Shown here piece after piece: positions 35,558 through 44,960 of a DNA stretch of 64,000 nt. The position numbers and the translations under genes are program-made. The DNA lies in contig JAJEFK010000021.1 in the NCBI GenBank assembly GCA_022820505.1, positions 62,001 through 126,000 of the forward strand, in the 5' to 3' direction. A model generated the notes under the pieces. The model made no database searches. It saw only the letters and a program-made list of their open reading frames with translations, and had not been told where the DNA came from. Positions within the stretch are counted from its first letter, which is position 1. Every line of letters starts with the position of its first letter. The DNA comes from Acidimicrobiia bacterium. Lineage in GTDB: Bacteria > Actinomycetota > Acidimicrobiia > Acidimicrobiales > Poriferisodalaceae.

Positions 35558-36790
35558 ATGAAGTTCGGGATCTTCTACGAGCTGCAGCTGCCGAGGCCGT
35601 GGAACGACGACTCCGAGTTCGTGTTGTTCCAGCAGGCGCTCGACCAGATCGAGCTCGCCGACAAGCTCGGCTACGACTACGCGTGGGAGGTCGAGCACCA
35701 CTTCCTCGAGGAGTACAGCCACAGCTCAGCACCCGAGGTGTTCCTGGCGGCAGCCAGCCAGCGCACCAAGAACATCCGGCTCGGGCACGGCATCGTGCAG
35801 CTGCCCACCAACCATCCGGCCCGCGTCGCCGAGCGGGTCTCCACGCTCGACATCGTGAGCGGCGGCCGGGTCGAGCTGGGCATCGGCGAGGGATCGTCGG
35901 TCACCGAACTGCACCCCTTCGACCGCCGTTTCCGCGACAAGCGCGTCGTGTGGGAAGACGCAGTGCGCTGCCTCATGCCGATGTTCCAAGAGGTCAACCA
36001 CAGCTACGACGGCGAGATCTTCAAGTTCCCCGCCCGAAACGTGGTGCCCAAGCCCTACCAGAAGCCGCACCCGCCCCTGTGGGTGGCATGCAGCCAGCTC
36101 GACACGATCGTCATGGCGGCCCAGCGGGGCATGGGAGCGCTGGGCTTCTCATTCGTGTCGGCCGACGCTGCCCGGGCCTGGGTGAACGCCTACTACAACA
36201 ACTACCTCAACCACCTCGACCTGCTCTGCGGCTACCAGACCAACCCCGGCGTGGCAGTGGTGAGCCCGTTCATGTGCGCCGAGACCGACGAGGAGGCCCA
36301 GGCCAAGGCGGAAGGCTGGACGTTCTTCCAGTTCTCGCTGGTCTTCTACAACTCCCACGGACCCGTCGAGCCGGGCTCGGTCAACCTGTGGGACGAGTAC
36401 CAGGAGTGGAAGAAGTCGCCGAAGGGCCAGAAGGCCAGTAACAACGTCGGCCTTGTGGGCTCACCTGAGACCATCCGCCGCAAGCTGGAGATGTACGAGG
36501 ACGCCCACGTCGATCAGCTCATCCTGCTGAACCAGGCCGGCAAGAACACCCACGAGGACATCTGCTCCAGCCTCGAGCTATTCGCTGCGGAAGTCATGCC
36601 GGAATTCCACGAGCGCGACGCCGAGCACCAGGACTGGAAGTCAGCAGTGCTGGCCGGCGATGTCGTCCTCGACGACATCGACACCGACCTGTACCAGGTG
36701 ATCACCAACCAGACGCCTGTGGAGAAGCGCGAGGAGATCGAGCGCAAGCAGCGCGAGGCCCGCGCCCGCCAAGCAGTCGGGCTCGGCTAG
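35558..36790 (+). CDS. LLM-class flavin-dependent oxidoreductase (long form)
   Basis: 410-residue paralogue of the enzyme at 20035: both begin with M(K/R)F(G/S)IFYE(L/H)QLPRPW and share [21 protein letters not shown] and a C-terminal extension beyond the barrel. The usual family motifs [23 protein letters not shown] and [16 protein letters not shown] are present. A good ribosome-binding site (AGGGAG, seven bases before ATG) fixes the start. The last 4 bases overlap the end of the convergent haloalkane dehalogenase gene. Confidence 0.93.
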   Translation: MKFGIFYELQLPRPWNDDSEFVLFQQALDQIELADKLGYDYAWEVEHHFLEEYSHSSAPEVFLAAASQRTKNIRLGHGIVQLPTNHPARVAERVSTLDIVSGGRVELGIGEGSSVTELHPFDRRFRDKRVVWEDAVRCLMPMFQEVNHSYDGEIFKFPARNVVPKPYQKPHPPLWVACSQLDTIVMAAQRGMGALGFSFVSADAARAWVNAYYNNYLNHLDLLCGYQTNPGVAVVSPFMCAETDEEAQAKAEGWTFFQFSLVFYNSHGPVEPGSVNLWDEYQEWKKSPKGQKASNNVGLVGSPETIRRKLEMYEDAHVDQLILLNQAGKNTHEDICSSLELFAAEVMPEFHERDAEHQDWKSAVLAGDVVLDDIDTDLYQVITNQTPVEKREEIERKQREARARQAVGLG

Positions 36791-37665
36791 CGGTTCTGGA
36801 GCCAGTCGGCGATCGCTTGTCCGATCTCGTCGGGGCTGTCTTCCTGGCAGAAGTGATTGCCCGCGACGGTTACCTCGGTCTGGTTCGGCCAGGTGCGGCA
36901 GTACTCGAGCTGCGGGCCGTTGAGAATCGCGCCCGGATCGGCGTTGACCAGCAGCTTCGGCACGTCTGAGCCCGACAGCCACTCGCCGTAGTCGGTCACG
37001 ATCTGGGTGACGTCGGCAGGCTCGCCCTCGATCGGGATCTGTCGCGGCCATGTGAGGGTGGGACGCCGGTGCTTGGGCTCGACGAACGGGCGCCGGTACT
37101 CGTTCATCTCCTCGTCGGACAGCTTGCGCTGGATCGAGCCGGGCAGCACCGCTTCCACGAACAGGTTCTTGGTGATGACCATCTCTTCACCGGCCGGCGA
37201 CCGGAAGCCTTGGAAGATGCCGGCTGCCGCCTCGGGCCACTCCGCCCAGCTCATCGGCCGCACGATGGCTTCCATGTAGCAGAGACCCGCCACGCGGTCG
37301 CGGTGCCGATTGGCCCAGTCGAAGCCGAGGGCCGATCCCCAGTCGTGGATCACGAACGTGATGTTGTCGCCCAGGTCGAGCTGGTCGAGCAAGCCGTCGA
37401 GGTACTCGCGGTGCTCCACGAAGCGATACGAGTCGGGCCCGGTGTCGTCCAGCTTGTCGGAGTCGCCCTGGCCGATCAGGTCGGGCACCACGACCCGGGC
37501 ATGCGGCCGCACGTGGGGTACGATGTTGCGCCACAGGTACGACGACGTCGGGTTGCCGTGCAGGAACACCACCGGATCGCCCGAGCCGGAGTCGTGGTAC
37601 GCCATCTGCTTGCCGTTGACGGTGGCGTACGACTTGGACAGCGGTTCCGCAGAGAGGGTGGCCAT
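36787..37665 (-). CDS. Haloalkane dehalogenase (HLD-II type)
   Basis: 292-residue alpha/beta hydrolase that cuts carbon-halogen bonds by hydrolysis. All key residues of the DhaA/LinB group are seen: nucleophile D108 with adjacent W109 ([10 protein letters not shown]), halide-binding N38 ([11 protein letters not shown]), catalytic acid E132 (YMEAIVRPM) and base H271 ([14 protein letters not shown]). The Asp-His-Glu triad and Asn-Trp halide clamp are the HLD-II pattern. Haloacid or haloalcohol genes are not nearby, so the halogenated substrate is unknown. It follows the DUF4015 gene by 87 bases. Confidence 0.93.
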   Translation of the reverse strand: MATLSAEPLSKSYATVNGKQMAYHDSGSGDPVVFLHGNPTSSYLWRNIVPHVRPHARVVVPDLIGQGDSDKLDDTGPDSYRFVEHREYLDGLLDQLDLGDNITFVIHDWGSALGFDWANRHRDRVAGLCYMEAIVRPMSWAEWPEAAAGIFQGFRSPAGEEMVITKNLFVEAVLPGSIQRKLSDEEMNEYRRPFVEPKHRRPTLTWPRQIPIEGEPADVTQIVTDYGEWLSGSDVPKLLVNADPGAILNGPQLEYCRTWPNQTEVTVAGNHFCQEDSPDEIGQAIADWLQNR

Positions 37666-37752
37666 GGATGCTCCTCGGGGTTATGGGGGTGCGCCGGATC
37701 GGCGCCACATGATGCCCGCCCCGCAGGGGCAATGCACAGGCTGCCCTCGTCG

Positions 37753-39741
37753 CTAGCGGTACGAGACGGGGATGCCCTCATTGGTGTAGGTGACCTGGGG
37801 ATCCCACAGCAGCCAGTCGCTGATGCCGAGGTCGGCGGCGGCATCGATCTGGGCGCGCACCTCGGCGGGGCCGTAGTTCACCCGCATCGAGAAATCCTGC
37901 AGCCACGGCACCACCGCCGTGTTGGTGCCCGCGAGCACGCGCTGGAATTGGGCCAGTGACGCCTTGGTGATGTCGTAGGGCTGTGCCTCTGGGTGCACCA
38001 CGCCGTACTCGCCGCGCCCCCAGTGCGACGGATACACCATGGGCGCCACATAGTTGACGTGATCGGACATGGCGCCGATGTCCTGCGCCACCCACTCGCC
38101 GCGGTCTGCCGCGATGCCGAACACCGAGACTCCGTGGAACACCTGCGCTTCGCGCAGCATGGAATTCGCCTCAGCCAGGAAGCTCACGATGACCGGCGAC
38201 GGATCGCCGCCGTCCCAGCCGGGAATCCGCATGCCGCTCAGGTCGCCTTCCGGCCGGCGCATGTAATCCCACAAGATGTCGTCGATGCCGGCCGCAGCGG
38301 CCTCGGCGGCGATATCCAGGTTGTACTGCCGCACGACCGGATGGTTGAAGTTGGTGAACCCGCCGTACTTCGCCAGCGGGCGCCCGTCGGGCGTCTGCAC
38401 CACCCAGTCCAGATCGCCGTTCGCCGTGGCATATCGAGTGAGCGTCGGGTCGTTGAATGCCACGATGCGCCCGATCACCCGCACACCGAGGTCATGCAGC
38501 TCGTCGATGGCTTCCCGCAGGTCGTAGAGCTCTCTCGACGCACCTGTCAGCTGAGCCAGCCGGACCTCTGTCCGGTGGCCGATTCGGCCATCCTCGTCCT
38601 TCAGATCGAGCTGCACCGCGTTGATGCGACCTTGCTCGATGAGCTCCACTACCGACTCGCGCAGCCCGTCGTGGTCCCATGCCGCGGCCGTGACGTGAAC
38701 TCCCGTGGTGTGCGGGTAGCCGATGGGCACGATGACGTCGAATTCGGTGCTGTTGCCCGCGGCATCCGTAGCGATCACCGGCACTGGGCCGCCGGGCGGA
38801 CTCGGCAGGGTGAGGCTGAACGAGCCCGATGCCGTGTCGACGCGCTGATCCCCGATCTGCAGCGACACGCCCGGCTCGACCGACCCGGCCAAGACCACGG
38901 GCTCGTCCAGTGCCACCGGATCGAAGACCCTCGGCAGCTCCACCGCTGGGGGCGTCCCGTCGACCGTGAACGTGACCGCTGCCGTTGCCGTGCCGAAGAA
39001 GCGTCGATCGACATCGAGCGTCACGATGTGCGCGCCTTCGGTCAGTTCCGGCACCGGCCACACGATCCGGTTGTCGTAGCGCTGCACTCCGCTCACCGGG
39101 AAGCCGTCGAGCAGCATCTGTGCGGAGGTGACATCACCGCCGTCGATGCTGAACTCCAGGACGGTCCCGGCCAGCCCAGCCGGGCGCACCATCGCGCCGT
39201 CGTTGATGCCCGAGACGGTGATTTCGGTGACGCGCAGCGCGTTCATGGCCACGAAGCCCACACCGATGGTGGCGGCGATCAGCAGGATCGCGACGATCGC
39301 ACGGCCGCGGCCACGGCGCCTGGGCGGCGGTCCCGCGATGCCGATGACGGCGCGGTCGGCCGCTCGGCGCGCACGCCGGCTCAGGCCGGTCGCATAGAGC
39401 GGCGCTTCGGGCTTGGGCGGACGCCACGGAAAACCCCAGCCCTCGGCCGGGTCGGCCGGACCGGCCGCCTCGTGGCCATCGGGGCCGCCGGCGAGGTCGC
39501 TGCCGACCAGCGACGGCCCCACTTCATGGCCATGGCGGGTGAGCGACCAGCGTGCGCCCCGCAGGCCCGGCACGGAGCCGGCCTGCACCACGATGCCCGA
39601 TTCCTGCAGGGTGTTGAGCGACATCTGCACGGTCTGGTTGTCCAGCGCCACGGCCGCGCTGATCTCACCGATCTCGGCCGTCCCCCCCCGGCTGAGCAGC
39701 TCGCGCAGAATGCGCCTGTCGGCGGGCGCCAACAATGGCAT
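37753..39741 (-). CDS. Winged-helix/transmembrane/DUF4015 glycoside-hydrolase-like protein
   Basis: 662-residue protein of unusual build. Residues 1-75 are a MarR/ArsR-like winged helix (LAPADRRILRELLSRGGTAEIGEI); a basic linker leads to one membrane helix (about 147-168); two beta-sandwich regions follow (about 175-335, the second Big/Ig-like); the C-terminal half (about 340-660) is a DUF4015 putative glycoside hydrolase TIM barrel (YPHTTGVHVTAAAW, QLDLKDEDGRIG, DDILWDYMRRPEGD, SDHVNYVAPMVYPSHWGRGEYG). DUF4015 proteins are thought to act on cell-surface glycans. A cytoplasmic DNA-binding-like domain joined to an outside glycan enzyme suggests a one-component sensor, or that the winged helix has a scaffold role. 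Confidence 0.85.
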   Translation of the reverse strand: MPLLAPADRRILRELLSRGGTAEIGEISAAVALDNQTVQMSLNTLQESGIVVQAGSVPGLRGARWSLTRHGHEVGPSLVGSDLAGGPDGHEAAGPADPAEGWGFPWRPPKPEAPLYATGLSRRARRAADRAVIGIAGPPPRRRGRGRAIVAILLIAATIGVGFVAMNALRVTEITVSGINDGAMVRPAGLAGTVLEFSIDGGDVTSAQMLLDGFPVSGVQRYDNRIVWPVPELTEGAHIVTLDVDRRFFGTATAAVTFTVDGTPPAVELPRVFDPVALDEPVVLAGSVEPGVSLQIGDQRVDTASGSFSLTLPSPPGGPVPVIATDAAGNSTEFDVIVPIGYPHTTGVHVTAAAWDHDGLRESVVELIEQGRINAVQLDLKDEDGRIGHRTEVRLAQLTGASRELYDLREAIDELHDLGVRVIGRIVAFNDPTLTRYATANGDLDWVVQTPDGRPLAKYGGFTNFNHPVVRQYNLDIAAEAAAAGIDDILWDYMRRPEGDLSGMRIPGWDGGDPSPVIVSFLAEANSMLREAQVFHGVSVFGIAADRGEWVAQDIGAMSDHVNYVAPMVYPSHWGRGEYGVVHPEAQPYDITKASLAQFQRVLAGTNTAVVPWLQDFSMRVNYGPAEVRAQIDAAADLGISDWLLWDPQVTYTNEGIPVSYR

Positions 39742-39795
39742 CGGATCGAGTGTATTGAGGCCGCCAGACGGCCTTCGGTCAGGCGTGCCGCCGCT

Positions 39796-40164
39796 TCAGC
39801 CCAGCGATGCCTGGGCCGGATGGCGAGCTGTGACTGTCGTGGTGATGCCGCCTCGCACCAGCCAGCGCGTCTCCACCGTGGCCTGCTTGGGTGCGACCGC
39901 CGCGACCAGGTCGTCGAGGATGCGGTTGGTGATGGCTTCGTGATGGACCGGCTCGTCCCGGAAGCTCCACAGGTAGAGCTTGAGCGACTTCAGCTCGACG
40001 ATGCGACGATCGGGGATGTACGCGATGTCGACTGTGGCGTAGTCGGGCTGCCCGGTCACGGGGCACACGCACGTGAGCTCCGGCGTGGTGCAGCGCACCT
40101 CGTAGTCGCGGTCGGGGTAGGGGTCGTCGAGCGCGATCAGGTCTCTGGACGGTTCGCTTCCCAT
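39796..40164 (-). CDS. queF: NADPH-dependent 7-cyano-7-deazaguanine reductase QueF
   Basis: 122-residue type I QueF, the enzyme that reduces preQ0 to preQ1 for queuosine in tRNA. The catalytic Cys lies in C32-V-C34-PVTGQPD with D41, and the signature ELKSLKLYLWSFRDE (residues 57-71) marks the substrate and NADPH site; the length is typical of the unimodular form. No queC, queD, queE or tgt is in the window. It follows the IMPDH-family gene by 35 bases on the same strand. Confidence 0.95.
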   Translation of the reverse strand: MGSEPSRDLIALDDPYPDRDYEVRCTTPELTCVCPVTGQPDYATVDIAYIPDRRIVELKSLKLYLWSFRDEPVHHEAITNRILDDLVAAVAPKQATVETRWLVRGGITTTVTARHPAQASLG

Positions 40165-40199
40165 GTCGGACCTCCTCGACTGGCGGGCAGAGGTGCCCG

Positions 40200-41279
40200 T
40201 CAGTACGACAGGGTGGCGTGCGGGGTGTTCTCCGCCAACCCGAGCGGCGTCACGGCGACAAACTCTGTGCGCTCGGTGAACTCGGCCAGGTTGCGGGCGT
40301 TGGTGTAGCTCATGGCGCTGCGCAGGCCTGCCATCAGCTCGCCGACCAGCTTGCCCGCCTCGCCCCGGTAGGGCACGGTGCCTTCGACGCCCTCAGGCGC
40401 GCGCTGCTCGAAATACTCGTCGTCGACTTCCTCGCCGTGGCGCTCAGCCCGGGCCTCGATGGCTTCGAAGCTGGCCATGCCGCGGATGCGTTTGCGCAGC
40501 CCGTGCGGGCCCTGCTCGACTTCGCCGGGACTCTCCTTTGTGCCGGCGAGCATGCTGCCGATCATCACTGTCTCGGCACCGACGGCCAGCGCCTTCGCGA
40601 TGTCGCCCGATGTCCTGATGCCGCCGTCGGCGATGACCGGCACGTCGAACCCCGCATCGGCCAGCCCGTTGACCACGCTGTCGGTCGCAGACAACTGCGG
40701 CACGCCGACGCCGGCCACCAGCCTCGTGGTGCAGACGCCGCCCGGTCCGACGCCCACCTTGATCGCGTCGGCGCCGGCTTCGGCCATGTCGATCGCGCCG
40801 TCGATGGTGGCCACGTTGCCGGCGATGACGTCGGTGTCGGCGAAGTGGTCCTTCAGGCGGCGCACCCCGTCGATGGCGTGGTCGGCGTGACCGTGCGCTA
40901 TGTCGAGCACCAGCACATCGGCTCCTGCTGCCACCAGCGCCTTGGCCCGGTCGCCCATGTCGTGGTCGGTGCCTACCGCGCCGCCGGCTACCAGTGAGCC
41001 GTCGTCGGCGTTCTTGATGGCGGCGATCTGGGCCGCTTGCGCGTCGATGGGCATGAACCGGTGGACGATGCCCGCACCGCCCAGACGGCCCATGGCAATT
41101 GCCATCTCGTGCTCGCAGACCGTGTCCATGTTGGCCGCAATCACTGGCAGATCCAGCGGGATGTTGCGGGAAAGGCGGGTGCGCACCGACACGTCGCTGC
41201 GGCTGCGGATCGACGACCGCTGCGGCACGATCAGTACGTCGTCGAAGGTCAGTCCGGTTCTCAGGTCGCGCAGTTTCAT
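40200..41279 (-). CDS. IMP dehydrogenase/GMP reductase family protein without CBS domains
   Basis: 359-residue TIM-barrel enzyme with [11 protein letters not shown] at the start and the catalytic loop [12 protein letters not shown] (Cys183). No CBS (Bateman) module is inserted, so it is shorter than usual IMPDH and close to GMP reductase in size. The flap region [13 protein letters not shown] followed by [14 protein letters not shown] does not settle IMPDH versus GMPR. ATG 41279 fits the family N-terminus; the frame extends upstream but is the antisense shadow of the YceI gene. Only 28 bases separate it from the divergent YceI start, so their promoters must overlap coding DNA. Confidence 0.9.
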   Translation of the reverse strand: MKLRDLRTGLTFDDVLIVPQRSSIRSRSDVSVRTRLSRNIPLDLPVIAANMDTVCEHEMAIAMGRLGGAGIVHRFMPIDAQAAQIAAIKNADDGSLVAGGAVGTDHDMGDRAKALVAAGADVLVLDIAHGHADHAIDGVRRLKDHFADTDVIAGNVATIDGAIDMAEAGADAIKVGVGPGGVCTTRLVAGVGVPQLSATDSVVNGLADAGFDVPVIADGGIRTSGDIAKALAVGAETVMIGSMLAGTKESPGEVEQGPHGLRKRIRGMASFEAIEARAERHGEEVDDEYFEQRAPEGVEGTVPYRGEAGKLVGELMAGLRSAMSYTNARNLAEFTERTEFVAVTPLGLAENTPHATLSY

Positions 41280-41307
41280 GAGCGGCCCCAAGCTACCGTG
41301 AGCCGCC

Positions 41308-42213
41308 ATGAGCCCCCGGCGCCGGACGGTTGTGACGGTGGTCGTACTGCTCGTGATCGTCGCGGCCGCAGCGGCCGTCGGCGTCTGGCGAGTGCTAGGC
41401 GACGCCCCCGAAGAGGTCAGCCTGGCCGGAGCGGTCGAAGTCGCCGAACAGGCGCAAGAAAACCCAGATCCCCCGGCGTCGCCGACCACGGCAGCAGCGA
41501 GCGGTGATGTCGCGGGGAACGATGACGCTGCCCCCGATGCCGCAGGCGGCGACGGTGGGGGCGTGGACGACGGCGACAGCGCTGGTGTCTCGGGAGCAAG
41601 CGACGGCGACACCGACGAGTCTGAAGCACCCGCCGCCGCAATGACTTCGACGGCGGAGTTGGACGGCACGTGGGCCGTGGATGCCGAGACCGGCGAGTTC
41701 ACGCTGGAGGACGCCACTGGCTCGTTCGCTGGCTTCCGCGTCGACGAGGAGCTGGCGCGCATCGGCGCATTCACCGCCGTAGGCCGCACCGGCGATGTCA
41801 GCGGCACGTTGGTGATCGCCGAGGAATCGGTGACCTCCGTGGAGATCGAGGTCGACCTGACCACGCTGCGCACCGACGACAGCCGCCGCGACGGCGCGGT
41901 CCAGCGAGCGCTGGGGACCTCTCAGCACCCCACGGCCACGTTCTCGCTCAGCGAGGAATTGCACATCGAGGGCGCCGTGGAACTCGGCGAGTCCATCAGC
42001 CTCATGGCATCGGGCGACCTGACGGTCAACGGCATCACCCAGCCAGTGACCATCGACATCGAAGCCCAGCTCGTCGGCAGCGTCATCGCCGTCGTCGGCT
42101 CGGTCGAGATCACCTTCGCCGACTTCGACGTGACCGTGCCGCAGGTGCCCATCGTGCTGTCCGCCGAAGACCACGGAATCATGGAGTTCCAGCTGCTGTT
42201 CCGACGCTCTTGA
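41308..42213 (+). CDS. Membrane-anchored YceI-family protein
   Basis: 301-residue protein with an N-terminal membrane helix (about 7-29), a long acidic Asp/Gly/Ala linker (about 35-115) and a C-terminal YceI lipocalin-like domain (about 118-301). The YceI hallmarks GTWAVDAETGEFTLED, SSQ-like ALGTSQHPTATF, SGDLTVNGITQPVTI and VEITFADFDV are seen. YceI domains bind polyisoprenoid lipids or amphiphiles, so it may carry lipids at the outer face of the membrane. The stop codon sits in the loop of a strong hairpin. Confidence 0.9.
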   Translation: MSPRRRTVVTVVVLLVIVAAAAAVGVWRVLGDAPEEVSLAGAVEVAEQAQENPDPPASPTTAAASGDVAGNDDAAPDAAGGDGGGVDDGDSAGVSGASDGDTDESEAPAAAMTSTAELDGTWAVDAETGEFTLEDATGSFAGFRVDEELARIGAFTAVGRTGDVSGTLVIAEESVTSVEIEVDLTTLRTDDSRRDGAVQRALGTSQHPTATFSLSEELHIEGAVELGESISLMASGDLTVNGITQPVTIDIEAQLVGSVIAVVGSVEITFADFDVTVPQVPIVLSAEDHGIMEFQLLFRRS

Positions 42214-42223
42214 GCGTCGGAAC
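42198..42223. terminator. Hairpin across the YceI stop codon
   Basis: Perfect 12-bp inverted repeat GTTCCGACGCTC / GAGCGTCGGAAC with a 2-base centre; the TGA of the YceI gene starts in the loop. No U-run follows. It lies between two convergent genes and probably works as a bidirectional terminator or mRNA end protector. Confidence 0.6.
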
Positions 42224-42243
42224 CATCAGATACAGCGACGCAG

Positions 42244-43938
42244 TTAGTCGAAGCGTTCGCGCAGCCGGTACTTCTGGATCTTGCCGCTCGGCGTCATCGG
42301 GAACTCGTCGACGATGACGAGTTCCTCGGGCCAGAACTGCCGTGTCACCTGCTGGTGGTCGAGAAACTCTGTGAGCTCCGCCAGGGTCGGCGCCTCGCCG
42401 ATGGCTTGAACGAACGCGCAGCCGATCTCGCCGAGGCGTTCATGAGGCTTGGCGACGATTGCGGCAACACCGACGGCGGGGTGCCTCAGCAGGACGTCTT
42501 CGACTTCCTTGACCGGGACGTTCTCGCCGCCGCGGATCACCAAGTCCTTCGTACGGCCCGCGATGCTGATGTAGCCGTCGCTGTTCATGACCGCACGGTC
42601 GCCGGTGTCGAACCAGCCGTCTGTCCAGAACTGCTCCGTGAACTCCCGCCCGGCCATGTAGCCGGCGAACAGCGCGCTGCCGCGACATTGCAGGTCGCCC
42701 TCGGCGTCGGTCACTGCCTGTCCGGATTCGTCGATCACCCGGACTTCGTTGTCGTCCACGGCCCGGCCGTCGGTCAGCCGGCGCTCGAGCGGGTCGCTGG
42801 GCCAGCCCACGGTCAGCAGGCCGGTTTCGGTCATGCCCCAGCCAGGCATCACCACGCAATCGGGCAGCAACTCGAGCGCACGTTCGAGCACCGGGCGAGG
42901 GATCGCTGCACCCGCACACAGGAATCGCTGCCACGTGGACAGGTCGTAGCCGGCCAGATCGTCCACATTGAGCACATCGGCCAGGAACGGCGTCGCACCC
43001 ATCGACAGCTGGATGCGGTGCCTGCCGATGAGCCCCACGAACTCCACCGGATCCCACACGTCCTGCATGACGACATGGCCGCCCGTGTACAGCGGCAGCC
43101 GCATCCCGTAGAGGTAGCCGGTCTGGTGGCCCAGGGTGGAGGCCATGTGGGTGACGTACGCCTGTGGCGCGCCGGCGCCAGGGTGCGGATCGAGCCCCTC
43201 GCACACCGTGTCGAGGAAGGCATCGACGGCCACCGACAGGATGTTGTGGGTGTGCATGACGCCCTTGGGCAGGCCGGTGGTGCCCGAGGTGAACATCATC
43301 TCGCACACGTCGTTGGGCCCCGGCCGGCACAGGTCGACGGCGGCGCGGTCGTACGACGAGAACCGGCCTTCCTCGACCAGGTCCTCCCAGGTGATCGCGC
43401 CTTCCGGCAGCCACGACTCGTCGCCGTCGGCATCCGACTGCAGGGTCTCGGGCGATGGCACCACCACCAGCTCGGTGACCCATTCGCATTGCTCGCGCAG
43501 CTCCGCGTGCATCTCGGCGAGCTTGAAGCCCCGGTAGCTGTCGGCGGTCACCACCACCATCGGCCGGCCGAGTTCGCTCATCACCGTGAGCTCGTTGTGC
43601 CGGAAGATCGGTGCCACCGGGTTCACCACTGCTCCGATGCGGTCGCACGCCACTGCTGTCACCACGAAATGGCGCCAATTCGGCAGTTGCAATTGCACGA
43701 CCGTGCCGGGGCGGACGCCGATCTCCAGCAGGCCCTTGCTGACAGCGTCCACGTCGTCGCCGAGCTCGCCCCAGGTCATGGTGCCGAAGCGATCGGTGAT
43801 GACCGGCTCGCCGGCCCGCTCGACAGTCCACCTGTCGATCCGATCGTCGAGCAGCCGGTTCGGCCACGCTCCCGAAGCGCTCAGCTCGTCGATGCGCTCC
43901 GCTGCCAGCGTCGTCTCGAAGAATCGCTTTGCCGACAT
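42244..43938 (-). CDS. AMP-binding acyl-CoA synthetase
   Basis: 564-residue acyl/aryl-CoA ligase of the ANL superfamily: P-loop MMFTSGTTGLPKGVMHTHN (about 208-226), the A5 motif GWGMTETG, the hinge TGDRAVMNSDGYISIAGRTKDLVIRGGENV and the C-terminal adenylation Lys in MTPSGKIQKYRL. It activates a carboxylic acid as an acyl-adenylate and then as CoA thioester; chain or ring preference is not readable. It follows the LLM gene by 17 bases, so the two are co-transcribed. Confidence 0.92.
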   Translation of the reverse strand: MSAKRFFETTLAAERIDELSASGAWPNRLLDDRIDRWTVERAGEPVITDRFGTMTWGELGDDVDAVSKGLLEIGVRPGTVVQLQLPNWRHFVVTAVACDRIGAVVNPVAPIFRHNELTVMSELGRPMVVVTADSYRGFKLAEMHAELREQCEWVTELVVVPSPETLQSDADGDESWLPEGAITWEDLVEEGRFSSYDRAAVDLCRPGPNDVCEMMFTSGTTGLPKGVMHTHNILSVAVDAFLDTVCEGLDPHPGAGAPQAYVTHMASTLGHQTGYLYGMRLPLYTGGHVVMQDVWDPVEFVGLIGRHRIQLSMGATPFLADVLNVDDLAGYDLSTWQRFLCAGAAIPRPVLERALELLPDCVVMPGWGMTETGLLTVGWPSDPLERRLTDGRAVDDNEVRVIDESGQAVTDAEGDLQCRGSALFAGYMAGREFTEQFWTDGWFDTGDRAVMNSDGYISIAGRTKDLVIRGGENVPVKEVEDVLLRHPAVGVAAIVAKPHERLGEIGCAFVQAIGEAPTLAELTEFLDHQQVTRQFWPEELVIVDEFPMTPSGKIQKYRLRERFD

Positions 43939-43955
43939 CGGGTCCCTTCCGGCGA

Positions 43956-44894
43956 CTAGGCCTGCCCCTCACGGAAGCGTGGAAGCACCTCCGCTGCCCA
44001 GAACCGTTCGCTTTCTTCGATATAGCTCATCGGCGAGGCAGCGCTCAATACGACAGTGCGCGCACCGGCGTCGATGTACTCGCGCAGCCGCGCTTCGCAG
44101 CGGTCGGGATCGCCGGCGATGGCGAATTTGTGGACGAGCTGGGAGAAGTCCTGCGCGTACTGCTTGGACAGCCGCTCGGCGGCGTACTGGACGGCTGTGT
44201 CGTTGTCTTCGTGACAGCAGAAGAACACGAACAGGCCGGGCTCCACCGGAGTCGGGTTGCCCTCCTCCTCCCGGTAGCCGGCGATGGCCTCGATCGACTG
44301 CGCGAGCCGCTCGGGCGTGTACATGTACGGCAGCCAGCCGTCGCCGTAGCGTGCTGCCCGTCGCCACGCGGCGTCCTGCCTGCCCGATACCCACACCGGC
44401 GGCGGCGATGCCGGCTTGGGTGCGAGCGTGACGCCGTTCAAGGTGTTGAAGCGGCCCTCGAAGGTGACGTCGTCTTCGGTGAACAACCGCCGCATGATCT
44501 CGAGCGCCTCATTGGTGCGAGCGCCGCGCTCGCGCACCGGCACCCCGCAGGCCTCGAACTCCGACGGCATCTCGCCGCCCACGCCCACGCCGAGGTGGAA
44601 GCGCCCGCCGGAGGCCACGTCGAGCGAGGCCGCGAGCTTTGCGCACAGCGCCGCCGGGTAGAGCGGGATGAGCGTGATCGACGTCATCAGCTTGAGCGTG
44701 GTGGTGGCGCCCGCTGCCACCGCCAGCGAGATGAAGCCGTTCGAGGTGGGCACGTGGAAGAAGACGTGCTCGCCGGTGGTGGCGTAGTCGTAGCCGAGCG
44801 CTTCGATCTCACGCGCGGCCCCGGCGATGTCGTCGCTGCGACGAATTGCCAGCCCGAACTCGATCTTGCCGTTGGCCGGTGTGCTGTCGCTCAT
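43956..44894 (-). CDS. LLM-class flavin-dependent oxidoreductase
   Basis: 312-residue luciferase-like protein, of the F420-dependent-looking subgroup (TTGEHVFFHVPTSNGFISLAVAAGATTTLKLMTSI, HLGVGVGGEMPSEFEACGV, KPASPPPVWVSGRQDAAWRRAARYGDGWLPYMYTPE). ATG 44894 is preceded by a GGGGGA ribosome-binding site; the longer open frame is the antisense of the neighbouring hydrolase. It leads the two-gene operon with the acyl-CoA synthetase, suggesting oxidation and CoA activation of one substrate class. Confidence 0.92.
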   Translation of the reverse strand: MSDSTPANGKIEFGLAIRRSDDIAGAAREIEALGYDYATTGEHVFFHVPTSNGFISLAVAAGATTTLKLMTSITLIPLYPAALCAKLAASLDVASGGRFHLGVGVGGEMPSEFEACGVPVRERGARTNEALEIMRRLFTEDDVTFEGRFNTLNGVTLAPKPASPPPVWVSGRQDAAWRRAARYGDGWLPYMYTPERLAQSIEAIAGYREEEGNPTPVEPGLFVFFCCHEDNDTAVQYAAERLSKQYAQDFSQLVHKFAIAGDPDRCEARLREYIDAGARTVVLSAASPMSYIEESERFWAAEVLPRFREGQA

Positions 44895-44960
44895 TGGGTC
44901 CCCCTGTCCTTGCCCGCTCTTGTGGAGCGAGACGGTAGCCGCGGGTGCTAGGCCAAGGCC

